A stretch of DNA of 64,000 nucleotides from Viscum album (Eukaryota > Streptophyta > Magnoliopsida > Santalales > Viscaceae), in NCBI GenBank assembly GCA_963277665.1, contig OY728160.1, positions 49,770,605-49,834,604 on the forward strand, read 5' to 3'. Numbering within the stretch: the stretch's first letter is position 1; the number at the start of each line of letters is the position of its first letter. The position numbers were made by a program, and so were the translations under genes. The notes below the pieces were generated by a model that did no database searches, had not been told where the DNA came from, and saw only the letters and a list, made by a program, of their open reading frames with translations. Shown one piece after another: positions 49,601 through 60,083 of the stretch.

Positions 49601-52600
49601 CATGCTAGTCACCTATAATTTTAGGAAGTCCATTATTAAATATAGTACAATGTATCATCAACATGAATTAAGGAACACTCATAATGGATATTAAAGATAG
49701 TACAGTTCACTTCTACATTGTTGATGCAATGAAGCATCCGTTAAGAAATCATTCAATTTATGCAATCTCTCACAAAGAAGGTACACAACCAATTGAATAT
49801 TATGGTATTCAGTGAGAATCCTTATCATTATGTTATAATTTATCATTTATAGGTACCAGTACCAAAAAAACCAAAATTATTAATTCTGAGTTAGAAGAAG
49901 AAGTTATTTCTAATTTTTATGATGATTTACTAAAATAAAGTAACATGATACACAATATCCAAGCCTTAAATGTTGGGAATCTCAACTCTATCAAATCCCT
50001 TGAAATCTCCCATGTGTATAGTTGAATCCACTGATAATTTATTTGATATATGTTTACCTTATGGATGGATAGAAACCATCGATGATCATTTCCAATAATC
50101 TATTTGAGACCTAAGAACAAACTCTATCCTTCTAAAAATAAATTTCAAAGCCATATGATGGAGTCTAGGAGATAACCTAGTTATCAACCCCAAATTATTC
50201 ACTTATATAATATTTTTAGGTGGTGATTCTAGAATAGTAATGTAGACACATAGAATACTTAATTATACCATCATAGATGTTGTCAATAAAGTGAGTGAAT
50301 ATTTTCTAGTATCCAACATAATTTACCCAATCACTGATTCATAATGGGATAACCCAATCCATATTGTTCCAAATAAAACTAGTCTGACTAATGTTAGAAA
50401 TGAAAAAAAATATCCCCATGAGAGTAAAAAAATATTTATATAGTGTTTATAGATTATAGGGAGATGATTCACGTTACCTAGAAAGATCACTTTTCCATCT
50501 CATTCATCGATCAAGTTATAGAACTATTGGTAATTAAAACTCATTATTTCTATGTAGATGGATTTCTAGGATACTTCCACGTACAAATTGCACAAGAATA
50601 CCAATAAAAGAAAACCGTCACCTATCCCTTTTACATTTTTTCCTAATATTTGGTGTCATTTGGTCTATAAAATGTCTCATGTGAATTTCAATGATCAATG
50701 GTAAGTATTTTCAATAATCATATTGAGAACTACCAAGAGTTATTTCTTGATGAATTCATTATTTTTGGTAATTATTTTGATCATTGCTTAGAAAATTTTG
50801 AAAATGTTTTGTTAATAAACATTGAAAAAAAATTATTTTAAACTTTAAAAAATATCATTACATTTTTCAAAATGAATAGTTTTAGGGAACATAATTTCAA
50901 AGAAAAGAATTGAGGTAGATAAATCAAATTATAAGTAATAAATTTTATTTCTATATCCAAAACATTTAGAACATGATAGATCTTTTTTAAGATAAGAAGG
51001 ATTTTACAAATTATTTATCATAAATTTTAGTAATATTTCTCTCCCACTATCAAGATTGATATTATAATAAGTTATGGTTAATGTTGATGAAAATTTCAGA
51101 AAATTATTTGATGAATTGAAGTAAAGGTTGAGCATACCTTCAATAATGATACCACCCAAATAGGATTATCCTTTTGAGCTAATCTATACCACATTAAACC
51201 AAGTCATGGGAACCTCCCTCTTGTAAATAATTGATAGAACCCCTCAAGTACTAGTGTATTCATCAAGGATAGTATATACCTTAAAGACCAACTACATGAC
51301 TATAGAAAAGGAGTTTCTTTCCATAATTTTTTCATAAGATAAATTTTGGTCTTATCTACTTGGAACTAAAGATATTTGTTTTTCAGATCATCTAGCTCTG
51401 AGGTATATAATAAAGAAGGATGATGCTAAGAAAAGTCTGTTAAGATGGCTGCTACTTTTACAAGAGTTCAATATATAAATTAATGGAAAAAAGGGAGTGG
51501 AAAATATGGTGTTCAATAATATGATTTGACTACCTCACACTATTGAAGAAGAAATTACTAATCAATACACACTCAATGATCAACTACATGAAAAACAAAT
51601 TTACATTATAGAATTTGAAGTACCTTGGTACAATGAAATTGTCAATTATATAGTGAATTCTCATGTAAGATCTTATCTAAACTACCATCAGTAGAGAAAA
51701 CTCAGATCTGAATCTATATTTTATATTTTTGAAGGCCAATTACACACAAATATATGCACTGATAATATAATTAGAAGATGTTTACTTAAAAGTGAAATTA
51801 AATCAATTTTTGAATTCTTCAACACATTATCTTATGGTGGCCATTTTGGATCCCAAATGAAATATAGAAAAGTTTTATAATCTTGTACATATTAGTCAAA
51901 ATTATATAAATATTCAAACATTTTTTTAATGAAATGTGTAAAATTTAAGTTTCCCCAAAATATCTCAAAAAGATAAGACATTCCCAAAAAAATAATTACC
52001 TTCAATGAAACTTTTTATGTGTTGGGATTAGAAATCATGGGACCATTCCCAATATTATTTGGTAATTCATATATTATACTAGTTGTATATTATGTTTCAA
52101 AATGGGTAGAATTAAAATCCACTAAGATGGATAATACTATAATTGCATGTGATTTTTTTAGGAATAACATATACTACATGTTTAGAGTACCATGATCCAT
52201 AATTAGTGACAAAGGGAATCAATTTTGAAATAGTAAAATAGAGAATTAATGAAACGGTATGGTTTTTGTCATAAAAAATCAACCCCATACCATCCACAAA
52301 AAAATTCAAGTAGATGTCTCCAATAGAAAAATCAAAGTCATTCTGAAAATTACTGTCAACCCTAAGAGGAATGATTGGAGAAAAACATGTATTAGATACC
52401 CTATGGGATTATAGTACAACCAATAATATTATGAAAAGAATTAAACCCTATTGATTAATTTATTGGAAGATTTGAACCCTCTTTGTGTAATTCAAACACA
52501 AATCCTACTAGTCTATGTGACAGATGAATTTGGACCTTGGCAAAGCTGAGAATGAGAAAAGATTACAGCTGTAAGAGAAAAAGGAAATAAAGAGAGAAGA

Positions 52601-52860
52601 TTTTAAAAATTAAAATATTTATAAAGAAATAACAATTATTTCCCATGATAAGATAATTCAACCAAGAATATTAATTTCTAGAGATCAGGTTTTATGATAC
52701 AACTATAGACTCAAACTTATTACAGGTAAGTTTAATTCTCTATAGGAAGGAACTTTTAATATTATTATTGCATTCCCCTTTGATTTTTTGTAGATTGAAA
52801 ATTAAGGAGGAAAATTAGTTTCTATAAATGTTAAAATTTTTAATAATCATAATGGTACCT
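49601..52860 (+). pseudogene. Pol remnant of element H (Athila/Tat-like gypsy)
   Basis: Plus-strand pol in three changing frames. Reverse transcriptase: VSEYFLVSNIIYPITDS (about 50300), a YVDGFLGYFHVQIAQE-type segment (about 50550), and a catalytic region reading FLDEFIIFG at 50743-50754, where the family has FMDDFSVFG, so the second Asp is Glu. RNase H: NYMTIEKEFLSIIFS, CFSDHLALRYIIKKDDAKKSLLRWLLLLQEF (given as its separate DHLALRY and LLLLQEF parts, 51290-51480). Integrase: LSYGGHFGSQ (about 51830), IMGPFP..FGNSYIILVVYYVSKWVE (about 52040-52120) and SIISDKGNQF (about 52200). The GGHFG and YVSKWVE phrases are diagnostic of Athila/Tat. Dead. Confidence 0.8.
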
Positions 52861-53242
52861 TACGATAAGAACCAATGGAGGATATTACACTTCTTCACCC
52901 TGATTACCAATGAAGACCCACTAGAATGTACCTTTCCTTTAAACTTGATTAAATGTGGTTATTCAATTTTAAATCTACTTACATTAAAAATAAATTTAAA
53001 TTAATTCAGGAATCTACATTAGTTAAGTGTGGGGTAGGTGACCATGAAGTCGAGGATTTCAAAAATAGCAAAAAAATAGTCGATCTATTGATGTTAAAAA
53101 AATCACTACTGGTAGTCAATTAGTGTTTTTTCTTTATTCCTCTCTTCCCCTAAGTCTTATTTGATCGTTATTAAACAAGCATAAAATTTAATTTGTTTCT
53201 TATTATTATTTTAAGTTATACTGGAATAAAATATGGTAATAT
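52861..53242 (+). mobile_element. 3' untranslated internal part of element H
   Basis: Contains TTAAGTGTGGGGTAGG (53023-53038), a phrase typical just downstream of pol in Athila/Tat elements. The remainder, including any 3' LTR, is cut off by the insertion of element B at 53243. Confidence 0.55.
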
Positions 53243-55145
53243 TGTAACACCCCAAGATTTCATAGTGTGTTATTTCTTCAAAATAATTTAATAACTTTCA
53301 CTACACGCAACACCGAGTTCAATTGCACCATGACTTACCAAAAAAAAAATCCATTAAAAGAGGTCATGAATAGTATTAACTAAATTTTAAACTTTATATA
53401 ATCCTTATAATTTTAGAATCCATATTATGAGTTTCTTAGTCATAATGCAAGAACAGATTCATTTTCAGTATTGCACTTTTATCAACTTTTGATAGTGAAA
53501 CCTTTTTAAATACAATATTTTAAACTTTTTGACTAAATGGAGACATCAAAAAATTTAAAATGAAACATCACAAGCTTCCACGGTACGCTTTCCTTTGAAT
53601 AAAACAGTAGCGTGTGTTGTACGCAACTTCGAGTTCTAACATACCGTAACCAATCAAACTAGCTGTTATGAATAGTAATACTAACTTTTTGAAGTTATAT
53701 ATATTTTATATTTTAAAATGGACTTCATTTTTGGATTCGGAATATCAAATTTAGCCTAAGGTGAAATTTTGGTACTTTTCGGATAACTTTCATATTTTGA
53801 TGAATAGTGAAAATTACTAAATTTTAATTAAAAACAACTTTTTTAATCAAAATAATTAATAGTGATAAATTATGAATTTGAGTGGTTTTAAAGTATATTT
53901 AGAATATATTCTTACTATTTAATATAATGTTGGTCATTGGACATAATTTTACAATTAAACCGAACATAAACAAGTGTCAATCTTTTGATAGTTATTATCT
54001 CTTAAAAACACGCTTTTTGTTTTGAAAGCGGGAATTAATTTTAAATTAATTTCTGCCACTTCTGTGTTTAGAATTTAGGAAAATGGATTCCATATTTGGA
54101 ATCAGGATGTTCAAATTGTGTAAATAGGTAACTTTTATTTTTAGATATTTTGAATAATTACTGCGGTAAATATTTTATTTACCATGGTTAAGGGTAAATC
54201 CGGTAAATAAGGGTTAAAAAAATTAATATTATAATAATACTAAATTACCCTAAAACGTGTCTTAACCCTATTGGTTGATAAATGGTCGACCATGGGCATC
54301 TTTGTGTCAATTTTGGGACCCCATGGATCCACTTGTAAGTGATAATGACACTTTATTTTAATTAAGTCAAAATGAATACAAAAATGGCACAAGCATATAT
54401 CTTTTAGCAAAACAATTGTTACATAGAGTTATATAAGTTGGATTTTAGATTATAAATATTAATTAGAAAGATAAAAAGATTTCCTACATAATGATATTTT
54501 ATTTATAATTTTTAGACATTAAATAATTTATTTTATTTCTGACACAATGATGATGCAGTAATTACTATAATAGTGAAAAATTAAAATAATTGATATTATA
54601 AATACCCAAATAAATATAATATGAAACTTTTAATGGATTAAACTAATTTTCTAGGATAATATGATATATTAGGATTGATTTAATTGACTTTGTTCGAAGT
54701 AATCAATCTTTTATGAGTTTCACAAAAATCAACTATTGAATATTGTCAAAATTGACATAAAAGAGTTCTTAAAACAAATATTATATTATTAATTGATATT
54801 AAATTCCTAAAAATCTAAGGTTCGGCCAAGAGACTTATATTATGATAGGTTAATCATTAATGGACCACTTGGGGGTCGCTTGGATGTATATGGTAAGTTT
54901 ATTAACCATATAATATAAAAATACAAAGAGACATTGTAAAAGTGAAACTAATTAACTTAGAGTTAATAATTAAAGATAAGGTTAATATAAGTACCCAAAC
55001 CTGTCTAAATTCTATTTGATGAGTTGTTTTCGACCCATACCCACCTCAACCTTTGAATAGTCAACTTTGGAGCCATTAGAAACCGAATATGAATTTATTA
55101 TAAATTAATATTTCTAGCTTTTCCAAAGGTGCCCCTCACCCCTCT

Positions 55146-55152
55146 TATAAAA
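55146..55152 (+). promoter_or_regulatory. TATA box, 5' LTR of element B
   Basis: TATAAAA in CTCTTATAAAAGGGCACTC, identical in the 3' LTR (61987-61993) and conserved in A and C. Transcription should start about 30 bases downstream, making the following 2.35 kb of LTR transcribed leader. Confidence 0.75.
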
Positions 55153-55512
55153 GGGCACTCCTCCTTCTCATTAATTCACACCTCTAAAGCCACTTGGCTC
55201 GTCCAAACTCTGCCCAACTAAGCTCCCCACAACCCTCTACTCCTCCTTGAAGCTTCCCCTTAGGCAGAAAGCATTTCAAGAAGTCCTTTGGTTCCAACCA
55301 AAGTGAGTTACCTAAATTAAAGGTAATGTTTTATCTTAAATTATTTTCATTTATTTTGCTTCTTCAACCCCCAAACTCTTTTTATTTCCTTTCTTTTGTA
55401 ACAACACCAGTATCCTCAATATACTAGGATGTTGTTATAAGAAGGATTCAAACTACACATACACACAACTCCATCTAATGGATGATGAACATAATGTTTC
55501 TGTGGATGGCAA

Positions 55513-55563
55513 ACTAACGCCTCACGAAACGATGATTGTTCAAATACATCTTACCGCCTCTCA
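55513..55563 (+). promoter_or_regulatory. Two ACTACCG-like motifs in the leader
   Basis: ACTAACGCCTCAC (55513-55525) and CTTACCGCCTCTCA (55550-55563) resemble the ACTACCGYCYCC core of the two hairpins downstream. Together the four motifs form a spaced series over about 400 bases. Related sequences occur in element A. Confidence 0.4.
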
Positions 55564-55705
55564 TGGTGGCCATTATGATGGCACTGTAATTAAATATGAT
55601 ATTAATGATATATATTTTATATATAATCTTCTGTAATTCCATTTTATTTCATACCATTATTCGTTTCATGTTGTATATACATACGATAATTTCATTTGAG
55701 GAAGT

Positions 55706-55717
55706 GCGGACTACCGC
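55706..55717 (+). promoter_or_regulatory. GCGG-ACTA-CCGC hairpin in the leader
   Basis: A perfect 4-bp GC stem with an ACTA loop, followed by CCCC. Identical in the 3' LTR (62547-62558); pairing kept in both LTRs of element A with different bases. Confidence 0.5.
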
Positions 55718-55881
55718 CCCCTTAAAATGATATGACTCGTTCATACCACACATGGAACGTATAAAGGATGGTGTTAATGAACTTAAGTAACATATATAAA
55801 ATATTATATTATACTAGAATAGTAATATACCTATGTATCATTTGGATTCAATTCTTTTAAAATAAAAATTAAATGGAAGTA

Positions 55882-55921
55882 GCGTTCGTGCATACGTACG
55901 GACTACCGTCTCCACGAACGC
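55882..55921 (+). promoter_or_regulatory. Nested leader hairpin
   Basis: The outer stem is GCGTTCGTG (55882-55890) with CACGAACGC (55913-55921), nine perfect pairs. The inner stem is ACGG (55898-55901) with CCGT (55906-55909) around ACTA, the same loop as the upstream hairpin. It is identical in the 3' LTR at 62723-62762. Element A keeps the fold with a compensatory pair. Confidence 0.6.
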
Positions 55922-56235
55922 GATGAGATTCATTCTCCATCGTATCCATTCAAGTCGTATTCTCATTTTAGGGTTAAAAATAATGTTAATATCATTCTGA
56001 TTATGAATAAGATTTAATCTATCCATTACAAACATGTCTTACGTAACCAAACATTTAAGAAGAACGAATCGATTATCACTTGAAACGACGATAATACTAA
56101 GATATTATTAATAAAGCAATGTTAAAAGATCATATATGATATCATATTAATGTATATGATTATTTTATAATTTAATAACAATTATTTCACCATTATACCG
56201 GAGGTTAACCTACCCCAACCAAGGAAAAGTACAAG

Positions 56236-57286
56236 GTAAGGGTTATTTCACAATCTCTTCATTATCCGAGGTTGTTTATACGTAATAATCTACTGAGATC
56301 TCTTTATCATCCACATCCATGTTTCTTAAAAATGTATTTCAAAACATTTTTACTATTTACTAAAATATGAGTTAAAGTCATTTATACCCTTTTTGACTTT
56401 TATAAGTGGTTTATAAAGGAATCTTTCCGTAATTTTCAAAACAAGGTCCTTTTTAACCTTTTCGACAGAATTGAGGTAAGAATGTTTTTTTTTAACTTAT
56501 ACGGCGGGTGCGGTTATTTTACGCCGTTATAAAATCTTCAAAGATTTCCTTACAAGATTATAAGAATATTTTCAAAGAAAATGTTTTATTTTATATGGAT
56601 CTTAAATGGTTTCAAAATGAAAGGAGATATTTCTTTAAAAAGAATTTTGATTTCATCTATGTCAACATCCTTTGATGGATTTTAAGATTATTTGAAGTTG
56701 ATTTATTATGATACAAAACTTCTATATTGTATTGAAGGTTTTGTGATATGTTTGACTGTGGATGTGCTATTTTTATACCATTCATAGTTTATGGTGAAAT
56801 TATTGACATTTCGTATGCTAGTTTTAATACGAATGTTTATGTTATGTTTAAACCTTTTCATATGGGAATGCATTGGACTTAATAAGTGACGGGTGGAGCC
56901 CGCTATAGCTCCTCGATGCATCGGTAGGTCTCATGAGACAAACTAGTGTCTTGGCACAAGGCCTTGACAAAATCTTATTTGTAGTCTTGGCACGAGGCCT
57001 TGGCTATGTGGTTATGATAGTCTGGCATTATGCATTCCAACATTATGAAAGTGGTTATTGATATTGCATGTGATTATTCGATTAGTAGAATATCCATGTG
57101 AATAAGTAAATGGCATTATTTCATTTTTATTTTTGCCATACCATGTTGAAAGTTCAAGTTTAAAAGGCTTTTGTTTTAGTTATACATTGCCTTAAATGTT
57201 TATTCTTATTTATGAAAGTTTCCACTATATTGTTATCCTTACTGGGCATTTGAGCTCACCCCTTTTCTATGTTTTATTTTTCCCAG
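56236..57286 (+). other. Candidate leader intron in element B
   Basis: ACAAG|GTAAGG at the 5' side and ATTTTTCCCAG|GTAG at the 3' side enclose 1,051 bases downstream of the TATA box. Both signals are close to the plant consensus, and both recur at the equivalent places in element C. The 3' LTR repeats the 5' site at 63077; its 3' site falls outside the window. Confidence 0.5.
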
Positions 57287-57532
57287 GTAGTGAAGAAGTA
57301 AATTATGAATGACTTGCAGGGATATTATGAGGGGTTAATAGTGTGGATATGAAGACTTTGTTGTTGTAGTAGTTTTTCACTTTGAAATGTAATGTAAAAC
57401 TTTATGACTATATCTAGTGTTTCCAAGGCTACTAAACCAATCGGTCTTTCGGGATTTGATCTTTCTTGTGATCATGCCAATGTTACGAAGTAATGCACCG
57501 ACTCTGGGTAGCTGGGGTCGGGGCGTTATAGT

Positions 57533-57544
57533 TGGTATCAGAGG
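57533..57544 (+). other. Primer-binding site of element B
   Basis: TGGTATCAGAGG, complementary to the 3' end of initiator tRNA-Met with one final mismatch, two bases after the LTR. Confidence 0.85.
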
Positions 57545-58031
57545 AAGTTTAGTACAAACCTTGGAAACTAGATTTAGATAAACTCTGATTAGAGCACGTA
57601 GACCTAAGATGAACTTTGAGGATTAGTATAGAAGAACTTCCTAGAATTTTGGTATTGTAGAGATTTTGTGAGTTTTCTGAGCAATACATCCCTGTCTGGA
57701 TACGAGTAGGTAGAGGCGGCTCTGGCACAGATGTACCTAGGGGTAAAACCCGAAAACACCGCTTTGAGCTAGACTCGAACGGGAACTGGTGCACGACAAC
57801 GGGCCTTGCTGCACTCTTGGTTACGACACTCCCGGGGGATATGCTTAGGATAACTCTCATTTTCTTTACAAATCATTTTGAAGGGATTATGAGTATATAC
57901 TTCCTCAAAGAAAACATTCTTATGATTATGGATTATATCCATAAATAGTTCAATTTATGTTAAGTGTTTTATAAGTATGGGATTATGTATTTTGATTCAT
58001 AAACTGATCTAGTTTATGCCATTGTTTAGAA

Positions 58032-58550
58032 ATGGCACCCAGTAGAAGGAATGAGAACTCCGGAAATGCACATGATCCAAAGAGAAGGAAGGATCATATC
58101 TTTCATGGTCTTAATCTAGAATTTATAAGAGAAATAGTCTCCCATGTATTATCATCATATGAAAAAATAATATCATGTATTGATAAGATAAGTAAAGAGA
58201 TTACTGAGTCCTATGGCTTTGAAGGGAAGCAAGAGAATAAAAGGATAGAAGAGATAAAGATGGATAAAGGGAAGAGGGAAAAGAAGAATTTTCCCATATG
58301 TGGTAACTGTGGAAAGAAACACCCTGGAACTTGCCTGAAAGGAATGGGAGTTTGTTATAAGTGTGGAGGAAAAGGGCACAAAGTACGTGACTGCAAGGGT
58401 AAGAAAATGGTTTCAAATGTACAATGCTTCATTTGCAAGGAGTTTGGACACTACGCGAACCTATGTCCTAGTCATCAGACTATGACGCAAATGATGCTAT
58501 TGGATAATAATCAAGTTATGATACTACCACAGATGAAGAGGAATGATTAG
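58032..58550 (+). CDS. gag: Nucleocapsid-like gag protein with three zinc knuckles
   Basis: An intact 172-codon frame in the youngest copy of the family. It begins MAPSRRNEN, like gag starts of Del/Tekay elements, then has about 80 charged residues with no recognisable capsid domain. Three knuckles follow: C90-C93-H97-C101 (short CX2CX3HX3C), C108-C111-H116-C121 and C132-C135-H140-C145 (both CX2CX4HX4C). The middle part is Lys-rich, as in RNA-binding nucleocapsids. It is about a third of the usual gag length. It probably binds the element's own RNA and helps packaging into particles supplied by an autonomous relative. The ATG is the first in a long open stretch about 490 bases after the primer-binding site. 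Elements A and C carry broken versions in the same place. Confidence 0.75.
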   Translation: MAPSRRNENSGNAHDPKRRKDHIFHGLNLEFIREIVSHVLSSYEKIISCIDKISKEITESYGFEGKQENKRIEEIKMDKGKREKKNFPICGNCGKKHPGTCLKGMGVCYKCGGKGHKVRDCKGKKMVSNVQCFICKEFGHYANLCPSHQTMTQMMLLDNNQVMILPQMKRND

Positions 58551-59080
58551 AGTTCTTATGTTGATTATGTCAATTGAGTGTTGTACCAACAATGTACTTG
58601 TTATAATAATTATGGAGTATATAAGGATTGTACTGCAGTACTATTTCATTAAGGACTTGAGATTGTGTGGAACAATGAAAAGTGACTCAATAGCAGGATA
58701 AATTTTTGGAAAATATATGGTTGAGAGAATGATAAACCATAATATAGTTCTGATACCGAGGTAGTGATTTTCGAATAATACATGATTATTTTGGAAAAAA
58801 TATATTGGATATTATTGAATACCTTGGAAATGATTAATGATTTGTATATTCCATCATTGTTGGGGTTTAAAACATTTTTGGATTGATGAAGTATATCCAT
58901 CATTCTATATGGAATAAGGGAGCATGAATTTAATCAATAAGGAATATGGTAATACATGATGAAGGTATTCATATGATATTACGGGGTAAAAAGGTTCTAT
59001 ATTATGTTTACCTTCCTTATAAATGTTAGACTGTGAGTTTGGACAGAAGTATTTTGGATAGTTCTAGTTTGGATTATTTT
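58551..59080 (+). other. Element B internal spacer
   Basis: Between gag and the tRNA-like module, where pol would be expected in an autonomous element. No reverse transcriptase, RNase H or integrase motif is visible in any frame, and stops are frequent. Confidence 0.6.
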
Positions 59081-59094
59081 GGATTGCCATAAAA

Positions 59095-59212
59095 GGACAA
59101 CCCGGAGGTCGGGCGGCAACCCGTCGCGTCCGGCAAGGCTGCGAGACTTGAACCCGCAACCGAAGGGCGACAAGGGTGTATCACCTACCACTGGACCATG
59201 ATATGTCCTGGA
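59095..59212 (-). repeat. tRNA-like (SINE-type) module in element B
   Basis: On the minus strand the A box TGGTCCAGTGG (59188-59198) and B box GGTTCAAGTCT (59144-59154) are 33 bases apart, exactly as in element A. The region after the B box is GC-rich (GGACGCGACGGG). It is oriented against the element's transcription. It is not a full tRNA, since the anticodon and acceptor arms do not close convincingly. It is either an ancient SINE insertion fixed in the family or a functional Pol III promoter. Confidence 0.7.
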
Positions 59213-60069
59213 TTAAATAATGTAGTTTTTATTAAAAGATCATGTAGATGAATTATAAATTCGTTTATTTTAGAACCCTATACGAATAGTGTAAATAGAA
59301 TTTTTTTTTACATTCTATTATCTTTTAGAGTGAAAGATGAGTTTGTGGTAGAAATTTATTAATGGATAAAACTCTAATTATAAAGTAAGTATATCTCCTT
59401 ATGATCTTAGCCAATCTCATAAATAAATTCCTCAATATTAAGAAAAGAAACTTTGAACAAAATTTTTTTCCTAGATGGTACCTTAAATCATCACTAATTT
59501 TTGGCTTTGGGATTGTTGGCCTTTTTATAGCCATGTTCTCTACCACTCTCCATCAGATAATTGATGGTTAGATTTTTCTTCCATATCCATATTTTCCTAC
59601 ATGGAACCCTAGTATGTGTTATTTTCGGTAATCTTCATACTTTCGACTCTTTATTTTAAATAGAGGCCTCATTAATTCATTTTTCGATGTGGGATTTCAA
59701 CTAGGATACTTTGAAACCTCAAAAATGTGTTATCCTAATACCCTATGTTTTGTTAAACCAATGGTATTTCAATTCATCATAGATTGATGAATTTAAGGAC
59801 CTCAATTTTATACTTGTTTGCGATTGATGACCTCAATCACTACCTATAAATATTTACGTTTTTCCTCCGATTATATGTCTCCAATTTCCACCAATTTTCT
59901 CCTAATCGAGATCATAATTTGGTGGTGACCCTTTGATTTCTCTTTTCCTCATATTAAGACTAAATTTTAGTAACCCAATTTCCGATTTGGGTTTTCCCAC
60001 AAATATATTTTCTACTTTCAACCTTTTATTTTCGAAGAACAATTTCAAATTGCGAGGACGCAATTTATT
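59213..60069 (+). other. Element B 3' internal spacer
   Basis: No coding seen. Homologous DNA lies in element C at 7510-8178, sharing phrases such as CATGTTCTCTACCACTCTCCAT and TCCATATTTTC. It ends with GCGAGGACGCAATTTATT, the usual lead into the polypurine tract in Del/Tekay-type elements. Confidence 0.6.
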
Positions 60070-60083
60070 GAAGGAGGGTAGAA
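60070..60083 (+). other. Polypurine tract of element B
   Basis: GAAGGAGGGTAGAA directly before the TG of the 3' LTR. Confidence 0.85.

Larger units (their letters stand above)
53243..57530 (+). repeat. 5' LTR of element B (4,288 bp)
   Basis: Starts TGTAACACCCCAAG and ends GGGCGTTATA against the primer-binding site. The final TATA is not the expected TACA. It contains the TATA box, the leader hairpins and the candidate intron. Minus-strand frames of 65 and 71 codons (55838-56035, 56706-56921) recur in the 3' LTR only because the LTR is duplicated. Confidence 0.9.

Noticed and set aside
55838..56035. Identical minus-strand 65-codon frame in both LTRs of element B (also 62679-62876), and the 71-codon pair at 56706-56921 / 63546-63761
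   Set aside because: Identity follows from LTR duplication about 1% ago. The 65-codon frame runs through the antisense of the leader hairpin. No known motif, and neither frame was recognised in element A.
59095..59212. A functional tRNA gene
   Set aside because: A and B boxes and their spacing fit, but the acceptor and anticodon arms do not pair into a cloverleaf, and there is no clear T-run terminator.
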